Below, one piece after another: positions 9,125-19,314 of a stretch of DNA of 64,000 nt. The position numbers and the translations under genes were made by a program. The DNA is from Okeania sp. SIO2C9 (GTDB lineage: Bacteria; Cyanobacteriota; Cyanobacteriia; Cyanobacteriales; Microcoleaceae). Numbering within the stretch: position 1 is the stretch's first letter; every line of letters begins with the position of its first letter. Location of the stretch: contig NZ_JAAHGO010000010.1 of assembly GCF_010672455.1 (NCBI RefSeq), positions 168,718 through 232,717 of the forward strand, given 5' to 3'. The notes beneath the pieces were generated by a model. That model saw only the letters and a program-made list of their open reading frames with translations. It was not told where the DNA came from and did not search any database.

Positions 9125-10180
9125 ATCATCAAAAAAGACCGAATAGTTCTAGCAGCTAACTCCGCTGGGTTATTATGCAATGGCAATTCCGGATGCTCTA
9201 ACACCAACAGCAACTCCGAGATTTTAGCCGCAGTTAATCGTTTTCGTTTATCCAATTGCTGATCACCACTCTGAGTCTCGAAAAGTCGTAAAAATTCAGA
9301 GCGTAGTCTTTGTGCAGTTGAAAGTGTGGGAGCATCTCTATAAGCAAGTAAGTTTCGGTAGTATACCCAAAAATCATCCAAGAATTGCTCTAGGAGTTTT
9401 TGATGATAATCAATTAAGGGAGTTAACTTTTTATAATGTCGTCCCTCATGTACCCAACACAAAGCCAAATTTCGGGAGCGTAACTTGAAGGTCGGTGCAT
9501 CATCACTTATGAGAGTTTGTATAACTGGCCAGTCAGTTTGGTGGTGATCAAAAGCAATTGCTGCTGCTTCTAAAATACGTTTACCTTGGAGTAACCCTAA
9601 TAATGGTAAATATCTATTTAGTAGCCCATTAAACTCTGTGGAATTCAATACTTTTTCTTGGGGCAACAATTCCAGAGACTTCTTCCATTTATCTGGTATA
9701 TGTAAAGTCTCCAACAGTGAATTGGTCAAGGGATTGAGAATAAACTCTAGTTCTCGTCCATCAAGTAAACCTTGAAGTACACTTAATCTATCTTTTTTGG
9801 CAGTAGTAAAGTAGACCGTATAAAGAGGTTTACACACTAGATTCGTGGTATAATTAACTCCTCCCAAACTGGCTCCTGTTTGGTCAAAGTGTTGCCAGGG
9901 ACTACTTAATAGTCCTGCTTCATAAATTTCGCTTTTTTCTGTTTCAAAAAAAGACTGGTTTTTGATTAATAAATTAGATAAATGTCCTGCTGAAATGGAG
10001 ATACCCATATCCTCTAAAAACTCTAACAGTTTGCCTTGGGTCATATTCCCCCCATAGTACAAACTTATGATTAAGCTTTTAATTCCCGGGCCAAATTCTC
10101 CTTCGTAACCTGCTGGTAATTCTGCTTGCCGAAGTTTTTCGCGTAGATGGTTTATTAGTTTCTGTCTGGAAACAGCTCCT
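9125..10180 (-). pseudogene. IS66-family transposase, truncated at both ends
   Basis: The minus-strand frame contains PWQHFDQTGASLGGVNYTTN, ALCWVHEGRHYKKLTPLIDY and ELPLHNNPAELAARTIRSF. These are the IS66-type catalytic DDE region and its late conserved block. The N-terminal coiled-coil and zinc-finger part begins beyond 10180, where the sequence switches abruptly to a tnpB fragment. The C-terminus stops near 9125 at the junction with the IS1634 fragment. It is the only IS66 transposase trace in the window. It matters because a family of small elements here has IS66-like ends and 8-bp target duplications. Confidence 0.75.
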
Positions 10181-10500
10181 CAAATTACTGAAAAGTCTGT
10201 AGATTTAGTTGGTGTTGATTTAGGAGTAAAAGCTTTAGCAACATTATCAACAGGCGAAGTTTTTGAAGGTGCTAAATCTTACAAAAAGCTAGAAGCTAAA
10301 CTCTCTCGGTTGCAATATCTGAACCGACATAAAACCAAATTGTCTAATAACTGGAAAAAGACTAAATTTCAGATAGCCAGACTGCACAGCAGAATAGCCA
10401 ATATTAGGAAAGATATATTGCATAAACTGACTACTTATTTGGCTAAAAACCACAACAAAATAGTAATAGAAGACCTTAATGTATCAGGAATGATGGCGAA
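10181..10500 (+). pseudogene. tnpB central fragment
   Basis: The frame reads VDLVGVDLGVKALATLSTGE, then [18 protein letters not shown], then [20 protein letters not shown]. This covers the first two acidic residues of the RuvC-like site of TnpB (the D of GVDLG and the E of IEDLN). The N-terminal third and the zinc finger with the last Asp are missing. It is close to the complete tnpB at 12239-13321. After the break comes GC-rich hairpin DNA (CCCACCCCCATCCC and its complement). Confidence 0.8.
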
Positions 10501-10539
10501 CCACAACCCACCCCCATCCCCTCCTGGGAGGGAATGGGG

Positions 10540-10835
10540 GTGGGTTACCCTTGCCTCCACGTCCATTTAAAATCTCGGAATGCCCTCCCGCGACAAGAGC
10601 AAAAATTCTGATGGGTGTTTATTTGTGCCTTCAAGGAGCGAACTGCTCATTGACCTGAAAGCTTCCCAAGTTCAGCTCTCAACTAAAGGAGTTTCGACAA
10701 ACATCTTCTTTTCTACAGTATTTATGAGACAAGGCGGGTTTTTAAATCAATTTCATTATAACATAAAAAGTCATAATATGAAAAGTCGCCCGCTTATGGG
10801 CGAGGCTTTAAACCCAATTTTATGGTAAAAACGAA
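10540..10835 (-). repeat. IS200/IS605-type end remnants
   Basis: The stretch CCTCCACGTCCATTTAAAAT followed by CGGAATGCCC matches the minus-strand right-end sequence at 30190-30235. At 10783-10826, AAAAGTCGCCC through GGCGAGGCTTTAAACCCAAT and TTTATGGT matches the end at 30281-30325. No tnpB belongs to these ends now. They lie just upstream of rnhA and may carry its promoter. Confidence 0.55.
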
Positions 10836-10840
10836 TCAAA

Positions 10841-11311
10841 ATGACAGAAAAAATCCCAGAAGTTACTATCTATACTGATGGTGCTTGTAGTGGCAATCCT
10901 GGCCCTGGTGGGTATGGTATTGTTATTATTACTGATAAACAGCGCCAAGAACTATCTGGTGGTTATAAGTTAACTACTAATAACCGCATGGAATTAATAG
11001 CAGCAATACTAGGACTTCAAACCCTAGAATCTGCCTGTGATGTGACTCTTTATACTGACTCTAAATATATAGTTGATGCCATTACTAAAGGTTGGGCAAA
11101 ACGCTGGCGAGCTAATAATTGGAAACGGAATAAAAAAGATAAAGCAATGAATCCCGATCTATGGGAAAAATTATTAGATTTATGTAATCAACATCAAGTG
11201 GAATTTTTTTGGGTGCGCGGTCATTCTGGCAATATAGAAAATGAGCGATGCGATAAGTTAGCAGTGCAAGCATCACAACAACCAAATTTACCGCAAGACT
11301 CCGGTTATTAA
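10841..11311 (+). CDS. rnhA: Ribonuclease HI
   Basis: The 156-residue product is a standard-length RNase HI, which cuts the RNA strand of RNA-DNA hybrids in the cytoplasm. The four acidic catalytic residues are visible: D in VTIYTDGACSGNPGPGG, E in NNRMELIAAI, D in VTLYTDSKYI, and the last D in NERCDKLA. The His of WVRGHSGN is also present. The start ATG is the only sensible one. The gene stands alone between transposon relics: tnpB end sequences upstream and a group II intron reverse-transcriptase pseudogene downstream. Confidence 0.95.
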   Translation: MTEKIPEVTIYTDGACSGNPGPGGYGIVIITDKQRQELSGGYKLTTNNRMELIAAILGLQTLESACDVTLYTDSKYIVDAITKGWAKRWRANNWKRNKKDKAMNPDLWEKLLDLCNQHQVEFFWVRGHSGNIENERCDKLAVQASQQPNLPQDSGY

Positions 11312-11556
11312 AATATGACTGATGTGAGAGTGTGGGGACTGCTCGCCCCAAACTCATCTTTCAACCTGCACCTTTTAAAGCAGATTGTTGGGCACTGTTG
11401 TGGGCATCTATGACATCACCGATATGTCTCAAATGAGCTTGTATTTTTTTCTTGGAGGGTTTGATTAGTGTTTTAAAACCTAGTACTGTCCCATTTGAGT
11501 TTTTGGCACTTCTATAGTTTCCTACTTTGTGCTGTTGTACCTAGAATCCTAAAAAC

Positions 11557-12209
11557 TCAAATCCAGCTTCTCCTTCTATCTATTGTTTTCAAGCTGTGAG
11601 TTAATCTTGTTTTGCTAGGTTTTAACTCCAAGTCCATATCCATTAGCCACTCTTCTATGATTATTTGGCAGTCTTTAATTACGCTAATATTTTCGTGCAT
11701 AATGACCAAGTCATCAGCGTATCGAATCAGGTTTAACGCTTTTTGGTTGTCTCTTTTGCTGCCTTTGAGAGTACAGGCATATTCCTTGATTCGTTCCTCC
11801 ATGCCGTGGAGAGCAATATTTGCCAATAAAGGGGGGAACTATTTCCCCCCTGTGGTGTACCCTCTTTGGTAGGAAGAAAAACTTCCTGGTCAATTACTCC
11901 TGCTTTGAGCCATGATTTGACTTGTTGACACGACAGTAGGGTATGTGTTGACTTTTTTTTAGCAGAGCTTTGTGGTTGATAGCGAGCTTCCCATTCGGGT
12001 TCCAGAGCATTCTTGACAACTGTCTGCATAACACGGTCTTTAAGGATGGGTATACCCAAGGGGCGTTTCTTTCCGTTAGCTTTTGGTATATAAACCCTTC
12101 TCACGGGTTTAGCTTTATACGGCTGATATTCCATCACGTCATTAACCATCTTCACTGCTTCATAAAACCGATATAAAACGTCATAATGTGACATTTTACT
12201 GTTTACTTC
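11557..12209 (-). pseudogene. Group II intron reverse transcriptase/maturase, broken
   Basis: On the minus strand the RT begins [20 protein letters not shown] and continues [20 protein letters not shown]. It then jumps from [15 protein letters not shown] to [20 protein letters not shown], so the fingers/palm segment with the first catalytic Asp is deleted. A frameshift follows at about 11835, after [12 protein letters not shown]. The other frame resumes with [13 protein letters not shown] and the catalytic YADDLVIMHE. The maturase domain is largely lost. I did not recognise the intron RNA domains (no domain V identified). It abuts the 3' end of the adjacent tnpB. Confidence 0.85.
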
Positions 12210-12238
12210 CTGCTTCAACTGAGGCCGTCGGCGGTTAC

Positions 12239-13321
12239 TCATCCACAGGCATTGACGGTCAAGCCGACCGCATTTCTTAAATTTATACTTGCATTCAAAT
12301 CTCGGTCTATTGACAACCCACACTCTGGGCAGTCATAAGTTCTCAGGTTTAATGGCATATCTTGGACGTGACCGCACCTGCAACAAGTCTTTGATGATGG
12401 AAAAAACCTATCAACTATTACTAACTCAGAACCGTACCATTGACACTTGTATTCTAGCTGTCTGCGAAATTCATAAAATCCTTGGTCTGCAATTGACTTG
12501 GCTAATTTATGGTTAGCTAACATCCCAGACACATTAAGGTCTTCAATAACAACACTGCCGTGGTTCTTGGCTAAATATGTTGTCAATTTATGAAGTGCGT
12601 CTTTACGGATGTTGGCTACTTTTCTATGCAACCTAGCTATCTTCAGTTGCGCTGCCCTCCAGTTCGCAGAACCCATCTCTTTATGACGATTTAAGTATTG
12701 TAGCCGAGACAACTTAGCTTCAAACCTCTGATACGATCTCAGACTTTCAAACACTTTTCCGTCACTTAATGTCGCCAAGGTTTTTACTCCCAAATCTACA
12801 CCGATAACATCAGTTGCTTTTGGTGTGGTTATGGCCTGAAATTCATAGCTACAACTGATATACCAATCATCTGCAAGTCTACTAATTGTTATTTTTTTAG
12901 TTGTTGCTTCAATCGGTTCATAAGTTTTTACCCAACCGATAAAAGGTAACTTGTGAGACCAACCATTAAGTTCTATTGGTTTTCCACAATTATCAATTGT
13001 GAAGGAATCATGTTTACCTTTCTTCTTAAATCTTGGATGTTTACCTAAACCTTGAAAGAACCTCTTAAATGCTTCACCTAAGTTTCGGAAAGCGTATTGA
13101 TAAACTCTAGACGACAACTTTTTCATCCAAGGGATCTGTGGTTTTGTATGATTAGTAAAAACCTCTCTGAGTTTACGGGCATTTGGTTTATAACCATGTT
13201 TGTAAGCAGCATTCCACAAACTTAAACCCCAATTATAACACCATCTGCTATAACCTGCGTGTTGAGCCATCAGGGTTTTCTGTTTGTTATTCAGTTTGAG
13301 CTTGGTTCTAATGGATTTCAT
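12239..13321 (-). CDS. tnpB: TnpB, IS200/IS605-family RNA-guided endonuclease
   Basis: This is the one tnpB here that reads through: 360 residues with all signature parts. N-terminal [20 protein letters not shown] is the helix-turn-helix start. The RuvC residues are D in [18 protein letters not shown] in [12 protein letters not shown] and D in [12 protein letters not shown]. The zinc ribbon is TCCRCGHVQ and YDCPECGLS. TnpB proteins cut DNA guided by an RNA made from the element right end. The frame stops at GLTVNACG. Beyond it, frames resembling the usual C-terminal tail (VTADGL, SKQEVNSK) continue out of frame, so the tail is slightly shortened. No tnpA is present. Confidence 0.88.
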   Translation of the reverse strand: MKSIRTKLKLNNKQKTLMAQHAGYSRWCYNWGLSLWNAAYKHGYKPNARKLREVFTNHTKPQIPWMKKLSSRVYQYAFRNLGEAFKRFFQGLGKHPRFKKKGKHDSFTIDNCGKPIELNGWSHKLPFIGWVKTYEPIEATTKKITISRLADDWYISCSYEFQAITTPKATDVIGVDLGVKTLATLSDGKVFESLRSYQRFEAKLSRLQYLNRHKEMGSANWRAAQLKIARLHRKVANIRKDALHKLTTYLAKNHGSVVIEDLNVSGMLANHKLAKSIADQGFYEFRRQLEYKCQWYGSELVIVDRFFPSSKTCCRCGHVQDMPLNLRTYDCPECGLSIDRDLNASINLRNAVGLTVNACG

Positions 13322-13390
13322 GTATGCGTGAGTGCAGCTTGTCTAAATAGTATGCTTTTTAACGTATTATATCGTTATTCTTTGATTAAG

Positions 13391-13855
13391 TCAATACTCT
13401 CCACCTAACTGTCGTAAAACCTGAGCGTTCAAACGAGCAAACGGACGAAGTTCAGAATCTGACGAAGATGCTAACAAACGAGCTTCAAACTCTCGCACAG
13501 ATAAACCCAAACGTTGAACAACAAACTCGGAAACTCTTTCTTTCACTAAGAGAGTTTGACTTTTAGGCACAGACTGCAATAACAACTCTCGTACTCCATC
13601 ATAAAATTCATACTGAATATATTCTGCCTCTGTTTCTTCTAACGACAACCGTTTCAACAACCCACTCATAAATACTTCTGCCACATGAACTTGCTTAGAC
13701 GAAGGAAAAACACCACATTTTACATTTCCTAAAGTTATTTTAGCATACTTTTGGTCGCTGGTTCTCACAATAACTTCTGGAGATAGGCGATCGGCGATGC
13801 GTGCCAATTCAGGAATTTCAAACCACCCTTCCTCAAATATATTTAATAAGTCATT
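13391..13855 (-). pseudogene. C-terminal fragment of a SAV_2336-type conserved protein
   Basis: The readable part is 138 residues from MARIADRLSPEVIV; the same frame extends upstream as LLNIFEEGWFEIPE before a stop, without a start codon. VKERVSEFVVQRLGLSVREF and RPFARLNAQVLRQLGGEY look like the end of the large protein that accompanies MoxR-like ATPases in cyanobacteria (SAV_2336-related). That family match is from memory of its C-terminus and is not certain. The upstream minus-strand neighbour is a truncated MoxR-like ATPase. Both truncations would follow from one deletion removing the end of one gene and the start of the next. Confidence 0.5.
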
Positions 13856-13906
13856 AGGTTAGGTCAATGTCACTTGTCTATTTATATTTAACTTTGTCTA
13901 ATTATT

Positions 13907-14269
13907 TTAATACTGTTGATAGCCCTGAGCATCTTGCAATCTACCAATGGCATCATATCGATATAATCCTTCCTGGAGAGTAGGACGAGTAGTAATATTC
14001 CAGCGTAATACTTCTCCTAATTGCAATTCTTTGGCCACAGCGTAAGCTAAGGAAGTTTTACCTGTACCTGGTTTACCTGTCACTAACAGGGGACGTCGCA
14101 AGTAAAGAGCAGCATTAACCAAGTCTATTTCTTCTCCCCTGGATTTATAAGTAGCACCCCGTTGTTCTTTGCTATTGCTAAAGTCACGCCAACTAGAGGG
14201 TTTGGGCAGACGCTTAATTCCGTCATGGGGTTGTTCAGGAGTTCCCTGAAAGATTTTCCAAGATGTCAT
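13907..14269 (-). pseudogene. MoxR-like AAA+ ATPase, N-terminal 120 residues only
   Basis: The frame starts [20 protein letters not shown] and contains the Walker A loop [20 protein letters not shown], then [20 protein letters not shown]. It stops with a TAA after [10 protein letters not shown], before the Walker B, sensor 1 and lid domain. Full-length relatives are about 300 or more residues, so this is a truncated remnant. In related clusters such ATPases act with a partner encoded just downstream, and a C-terminal fragment of such a partner is what follows here. Confidence 0.75.
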
Positions 14270-14595
14270 TTCAGTTATCAGTGATTAGTTATCAGTTATC
14301 AGTTATTAGTTGTCATCATGGCATAGAATAGTAAATGTTAGGTGGAATGCAATTAAAGCAGATCTCAATATCTTCTTGAAAAGGGTAATATTATAGATAC
14401 ATAAAACATCTGAATTTTATTTCAAAAACATCTGTAAAAATCGTTAAAAATTGCCATATTTTGAAGTAGCAAATGTGGCAATTATGCAATATTTTATTAG
14501 CACTTGAAGTTACAAATAAATGATGAATTATGTTGCTTAATTATCCTTAATAACTACCAAATCAAATTAATAATTAGGCTTTTTCTAAAAATAAC

Positions 14596-14755
14596 ATGGG
14601 TCGCGCAACCCCGCCTTTTAAGGCGATCGGGTTTTTGGAGCCTTGCTCAAATCCCCTACTTCCCCTCCATGGTCGGGGGAGGGGCTAGGGGTGGGTTAAC
14701 TTCTGTACGTCGCCAATCCGACGGCTCCCCTATCTGACTTCTGACTTCTGACTTC
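14596..14755. repeat. 160-bp dispersed repeat, inverted relative to 35972-36126
   Basis: ATGGGTCGCGCAACCCCGCC, then AATCCCCTACTTCCCCTCC, then GGGGTGGGTTAACTTCTGTA and CGTCGCCAATCCGACGGCTC. The same blocks occur in reverse complement at 35972-36126, and a short version (GATTGGCGACGTACAGGAGT) at 49968. GC-rich in an AT-rich genome and non-coding. Confidence 0.75.
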
Positions 14756-14965
14756 ATTAAAGTGGCTCCAGAAAGATTTTTATTTTTCAAATAATCAATA
14801 ATACCAAAAACAGATATTTCATAAACTTCTCCATATTAGGGTATTGCTTTCCCTCGCAGTACCCCAAACAGTAAGCTTTTTTGTCGTTTTTTACCGTTAC
14901 TCTCTATTTTCTAATTAAGTCAACCTCTTATCGCTTTTTCCTATATTCCTAATGCTAGTGCTTTG

Positions 14966-15601
14966 CTAGTCAACTAAAGCATGAATCAGAATATCTGTGA
15001 GAGATTTTTGTTTAATTTCATACCAAAACTTCGTGTCAACAATATCACATTTTGCACCAGCGTTGACAAGATGATCGTCTAGAAAAGTCAAGTATTCTTT
15101 TGTTGCTGGATCTTCACCAATTTGTAAAAAACTAATTCCTAGTTCATAACTATTTTCTGTACCTGGAATTAGGTCGATTTTTTCAGTAGCATTAATAATT
15201 AAATTTACCAAAGCTTCTTGTTCATCAGAAATTTTATCTACTAATACTAAAATAATATCCCCATTTGTAGTTTGCTTTGCATCTCGGCGTTGAAAATAGT
15301 CATCAAGAGCATCTTCCAGACTACTTACTACATCTATTATTTCTGGAGGATTTTTGAGCTGAAATAGTTGAGCTAATTTTACGACTTCTGTGTTTGTATG
15401 CTTGATAAAAGGACTAGAAGCAAGATAAACAGTAATTCCATCATCATCTAATGATTGACAATGCTTGGCTAAATCAATAATTTTTATTTGTGCTGCAATC
15501 CAATCTTCATAGTACAGATTAGAGGCAGACCAGCTTTCAAAACTTCGAGCAAAAATAAATGTGTAGTCTCGATTTTTTAGTAATGAAAGATTATCAGACA
15601 T
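14966..15601 (-). CDS. VWA-like protein with degenerate MIDAS
   Basis: The 211-residue product keeps the layout of cyanobacterial von Willebrand A proteins (RDYTFIFARSFESW, SLDDDGITVYLASSPF, LGISFLQIGEDPATKEYLTF, ending SLTDILIHALVD). The metal-binding residues are gone. In the usual DKSGSM motif the Asp and second Ser are replaced (FARSFES), and the usual TDGEPDD becomes VDKISDEQ. Normal VWA proteins bind Mg and protein partners through this site, so this copy should not do so in the usual way. The fold, length and frame are otherwise intact, suggesting either a recently inactivated gene or an altered role. A weak upstream TAGGTAAAAG could serve as ribosome binding site. Confidence 0.7.
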   Translation of the reverse strand: MSDNLSLLKNRDYTFIFARSFESWSASNLYYEDWIAAQIKIIDLAKHCQSLDDDGITVYLASSPFIKHTNTEVVKLAQLFQLKNPPEIIDVVSSLEDALDDYFQRRDAKQTTNGDIILVLVDKISDEQEALVNLIINATEKIDLIPGTENSYELGISFLQIGEDPATKEYLTFLDDHLVNAGAKCDIVDTKFWYEIKQKSLTDILIHALVD

Positions 15602-15796
15602 AAACTTTTACCTAGAATTTTAGTTGGGAGGAATATAGTTTTTTGTACTTATAATCAAAATAGTAGCAACTTAAATAAGTGTATGTCTATTAAATTAATA
15701 TGAAATTATATCATGTCCGGATAATAGCGCGATCAAAAAACTATTCTTATTTCTTATTTCTTCTTCTTTCTTCCCTCCTGACTCCTTATGCAAACC

Positions 15797-17065
15797 CTAA
15801 ATAGGTATTAATGCTGTGACTGCATAGCGATTTGGAGATAAATATTTTTCAGCTAAATTGAGTAATTCTTGTGGTTGAAATGCTGCTATTTTTTCTGGAT
15901 AAGCGATCGCTAACTCTGGGTTTGCTATAGTAAAATAATAACCATAAAGACCTGCTAACTGTCCTGGACTTTCAATGGAAAACACATAATCATTACATAA
16001 TAAACGCTGACACCTAGCTAATTCTACCTCTGAAATCTCTTGAGTTAATAACTCATAAAGGCGATCGCCAATCCGTGCCTCTACTTCTGGAATATCTTTC
16101 GATTCTAGCATAGCGCTAATTGTAAATAAACTAGAGTCTTGCTGCAAAGAGAAACTGCTAACAATTCCTTGCACTAAACCTAACTCTTCGCGTAATTCTC
16201 TAACTAATCTAGAACTTCTACCATCAGCTAATAATATTGACAGTAAATCCAATCCATAAGCATCATCTACCTGTTCGACTCCAGGTCCTAACCAAGCCAT
16301 TGTTAGACGACCTTGTTCTAATCTTGGCAAACATATTTCCTGGCGACGAACTTCAGTTATTAAGGGTTCTGTTACTATCTCGACTCGCGGACAATGAGAA
16401 CATTTTTCCGCAAAATTGCCAAAAGCTGCACTGACTAATTCTATTACCTGGGTTTGCTCTACTCCCCCAATAACTACCACTGCCATATTCTCTGGTTGAT
16501 AGTGGTGATTGTGGAAACAACGCATTTCATCAACTTCTCGTTCTCTCAAAAGTTCTGCTGTCCCCATAACTGAACGTCGGTAGGGATGATATTTGTAAAC
16601 ATTCTCCATCAATGCTTGAAAACCTACCGAATCAACACAGTCTTCTGATTGACGAATTTCTTCTAATACCACTTCCCGCTCTCTAGCAAATTCAGATTCT
16701 GGTATGGAGGCACGCAATAATAATTCTGCCAATGGATGTACCACTTCCTCTAAATATTGGGCAGCAGTTGTAATAAAAAAATGAGCATAGTCGTGACTTG
16801 TAGCAGCATTTGCTACTCCTCCACGATTTTCAATTATTCGATCAAAGATTCCAGGACCTAATTTTTCTGTTCCCTTAAAAATCATGTGTTCTAGGAAGTG
16901 AGCCATACCTGACCATTGATCGGGTTCCTCTCTAGCACCTGCTCTTACCCACACATCTATAACCACTGCTGGAGTGGCTGAAATATATTGATGAATAACT
17001 GTTAGACCATTATCCAACTTCAGTATATGAGCTGGACATTTAGCACTAGAAGTTGCTATAGACAA
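15797..17065 (-). CDS. M16-family zinc peptidase
   Basis: The 422-residue product has the inverted zinc motif HxxEH at 56-60 (GMAHFLEHMIFKGTEK) and the downstream glutamate region REREVVLEEIRQSED. Length and two-lobe layout match the bacterial processing-peptidase-like M16B group (PqqL/MPP-beta-like). These cut peptides inside a closed chamber. Many cyanobacteria have two adjacent M16 genes; only one is seen here. The start MSIATSSAKCPAHI has no evident signal peptide, so it probably acts in the cytoplasm. The substrate is unknown. Confidence 0.88.
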   Translation of the reverse strand: MSIATSSAKCPAHILKLDNGLTVIHQYISATPAVVIDVWVRAGAREEPDQWSGMAHFLEHMIFKGTEKLGPGIFDRIIENRGGVANAATSHDYAHFFITTAAQYLEEVVHPLAELLLRASIPESEFAREREVVLEEIRQSEDCVDSVGFQALMENVYKYHPYRRSVMGTAELLREREVDEMRCFHNHHYQPENMAVVVIGGVEQTQVIELVSAAFGNFAEKCSHCPRVEIVTEPLITEVRRQEICLPRLEQGRLTMAWLGPGVEQVDDAYGLDLLSILLADGRSSRLVRELREELGLVQGIVSSFSLQQDSSLFTISAMLESKDIPEVEARIGDRLYELLTQEISEVELARCQRLLCNDYVFSIESPGQLAGLYGYYFTIANPELAIAYPEKIAAFQPQELLNLAEKYLSPNRYAVTALIPI

Positions 17066-17359
17066 TTGTTTTAATAAGAAAATTTATCCTAATTTATCCA
17101 TATATATATTATTACTTTCTCACTGGAAAATTTGTCAAATTTAATACTAATATCAAGTCTCATTAATTAGCCATAATAAAAATGTTTTTCTCTTTCAAAT
17201 TGCTCTGTTTTTATCTGAACGTTGGTATTTATACCCGCGTTCTCCCGTAGGGGAGCCTCCTATGGGAATGCCAATCAATCTTGCGATTTCACAAATAATC
17301 TGTTACTCTCTTACAGTAGAACAGCGAACAGTAGATGGTTGAGAAAGGATACAAATTTA

Positions 17360-17704
17360 GGCGTTGCACAGTGACGAATGATTACGAGAATTGAGGAATT
17401 TGCCGATGTTTCAAATAATAGATCGGCAAGCGAATTGATCTGTACAACATATCAATGGACTTGGAGTCGCACAAAATTTTGCGATGTAACCTAGAGTGCG
17501 TAGTGCCTCAGACGACAGTTTTCCCCTTCTACTCTTGTCATCGCTGCGCGTGCTTACTAGGCGATAGCGAGCCGCACCGCTAACGCGAACGCAATCGTTG
17601 ATTAAGCAAGGATAAACCTTTTTTCACTACTTTATGGCTTTGACAATAAGAACAATTGATCTCTCAATAAAATTCTAGAATATCATTCTCTATTGTGCAA
17701 CACC
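17360..17704. repeat. Inverted-repeat element, GGCGTTGCACA family, copy 1 (345 bp)
   Basis: The left end is GGCGTTGCACAGTGACGAAT GATTA. The right end, read in reverse, is GGTGTTGCACAATAGAGAAT GATAT, so the inverted repeats run about 25 bases. The interior is non-coding and GC-richer than the flanks. A second copy with the same left end and a different interior is at 63242-63512. The right end lies 70 bases before the calpain gene. Confidence 0.6.
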
Positions 17705-17773
17705 ATTAATTTTGTATGACTGCTTAATTGACTTGCCCGCCGTACTGTGCTAGTGTTTGATAATATTTGCCCT

Positions 17774-19189
17774 ATGCAAGCAGCAAAAATAATGCAAATA
17801 AAACCATTCAACCCAGATATAACTCCAAATATAACTATGGAAGACATCCGTAAGGAGTGCCATAGAATGAAGAAACTATGGGAAGATCCTGACTTCCCTG
17901 CCACCGACGAATCCATCTTCTACTCAAAGAAGCCACCACGTCCTTTTGTTTGGAAACGTCCTCACGAGATAGTTGCCAACCCTGAGATGTTCGTAGCTGG
18001 CGCAAGCCGTTTCGACATCCGTCAAGGGATGCTGGGAGACAGTTGGTTACTGGCCGCAATGGCAAGTATCACACTCCATGAACCGTTGTTGCACCGCGTA
18101 GTCGCACCAAACCAATCATTCGATAGCTCGGACTATTGCGGTGCTTTTCGTTTTAACTTCTGGCAAGCAGGAAAATGGGTTGAAGTCATTGTTGATGACC
18201 GGCTGCCGACTTACAATAATAAACTGGTTTTCTTGCACTCTGCAACGAAGAACGAGTTCTGGTCTGCTTTACTGGAAAAGGCTTATGCCAAGCTTCATGG
18301 CTCTTATGAAAGCCTTAAAGCCGGACTATGTGGTGAAGGGATGGAAGATTTTACGGGTGGGCTGACTGAAGTTTTTAATTTGCAAAAGCCTCCTGCAAAT
18401 CTGTTCCAAATCATGCAGCGAGCCATGAAGGGGCAGGGCCTGATGTGTTGCAGTATCGAAGCTAAACCTAACCAAATTGAGGCCAAGTTAGACAACGGTT
18501 TAGTCAAGGGACATGGCTACTCGGTTACGGGTGTAGTGACTGTCAACGCGGGAACAAGAAGCGGATCGGTAGAGGTGAAACTCGTGCGGGTGCGCAATCC
18601 TTGGGGGAATGAGATAAAGTGGACTGGCAGGTGGGCTGATAAGAGCCAGGTATGGAAACTAATCTCCGACGACGAGAAACAATCTCTGGGCTTGACTGAT
18701 GATAATGATGGTGAGTTTTGGATGAGTTTCGACGATTTCCAGAAAAATTTCACCCGTCTGGAGATATGCAACTTGGAACCTGAGTCCATAAATGCGAGCG
18801 ATGGCGATCGGTACTCAAACCAATGGGTGACACACCAAATGTCTAACTATTGGCGGAAGGGTTCTACTGCGGGGGGCTGTCGTAACTACCCAAATACCTT
18901 CTACACAAACCCACAGTTGAGAGTTACATTAGAGGGTACTAACCATGAGGGGAAATCAGAGCTGCTTGTTGCCTTGATGCAAAAGGACAGAAGAAAGATC
19001 AAAAAACTGGGCGCTCAGAATCTCATGATTGGGTTCTGTATTTATAAGCTAGGAGAAGACGTAGACTTCACAGAAAACGCATCCAAAGAATTCTTTCTGA
19101 ATCATGCATCGATAGCACGCTCAGATAGTTTCATCAATTCCAGGCAAGTTGTTGGGCGGTTTATCCTGGAGCCTGGGGCTAACTACTGA
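17774..19189 (+). CDS. Calpain-like (C2 family) protein with catalytic Cys replaced by Ser
   Basis: The calpain core is unmistakable: SRFDIRQGMLGDSWLLAAMA, GAFRFNFWQAGKWVEVIVDD, GLVKGHGYSVTG and VRVRNPWGNE. The His (247) and Asn (275) of the triad are present, but the Cys of the usual QGxLGDCWFL is Ser (residue 90, codon AGT). Residues after about 320 (NQWVTHQMSNYWRKGSTAGG) resemble the calpain C2-like/domain III. That domain seems cut short, since the protein ends at FILEPGANY. Calpains are calcium-regulated cysteine proteases, mostly eukaryotic; this copy is likely inactive or a binding protein. Codon use looks more GC-rich than in the neighbours, suggesting transfer. ATG 17774 is preferred over an upstream GTG at 17747. 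Confidence 0.85.
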   Translation: MQAAKIMQIKPFNPDITPNITMEDIRKECHRMKKLWEDPDFPATDESIFYSKKPPRPFVWKRPHEIVANPEMFVAGASRFDIRQGMLGDSWLLAAMASITLHEPLLHRVVAPNQSFDSSDYCGAFRFNFWQAGKWVEVIVDDRLPTYNNKLVFLHSATKNEFWSALLEKAYAKLHGSYESLKAGLCGEGMEDFTGGLTEVFNLQKPPANLFQIMQRAMKGQGLMCCSIEAKPNQIEAKLDNGLVKGHGYSVTGVVTVNAGTRSGSVEVKLVRVRNPWGNEIKWTGRWADKSQVWKLISDDEKQSLGLTDDNDGEFWMSFDDFQKNFTRLEICNLEPESINASDGDRYSNQWVTHQMSNYWRKGSTAGGCRNYPNTFYTNPQLRVTLEGTNHEGKSELLVALMQKDRRKIKKLGAQNLMIGFCIYKLGEDVDFTENASKEFFLNHASIARSDSFINSRQVVGRFILEPGANY

Positions 19190-19314
19190 AGCTAAATAAT
19201 TGGACAAAATTAGACAAATGTTAATAAATATTAAAAATCTGCTGATTATGTGCTATCATACATTAGGATCATCCTAAAAATCAAAGACTTTTTTTTCATG
19301 GCTTACCATTTCAA

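Noticed and set aside
14504-14737. 77-codon plus-strand frame
   Set aside because: Its second half is the 14596-14755 dispersed repeat; no start signal.
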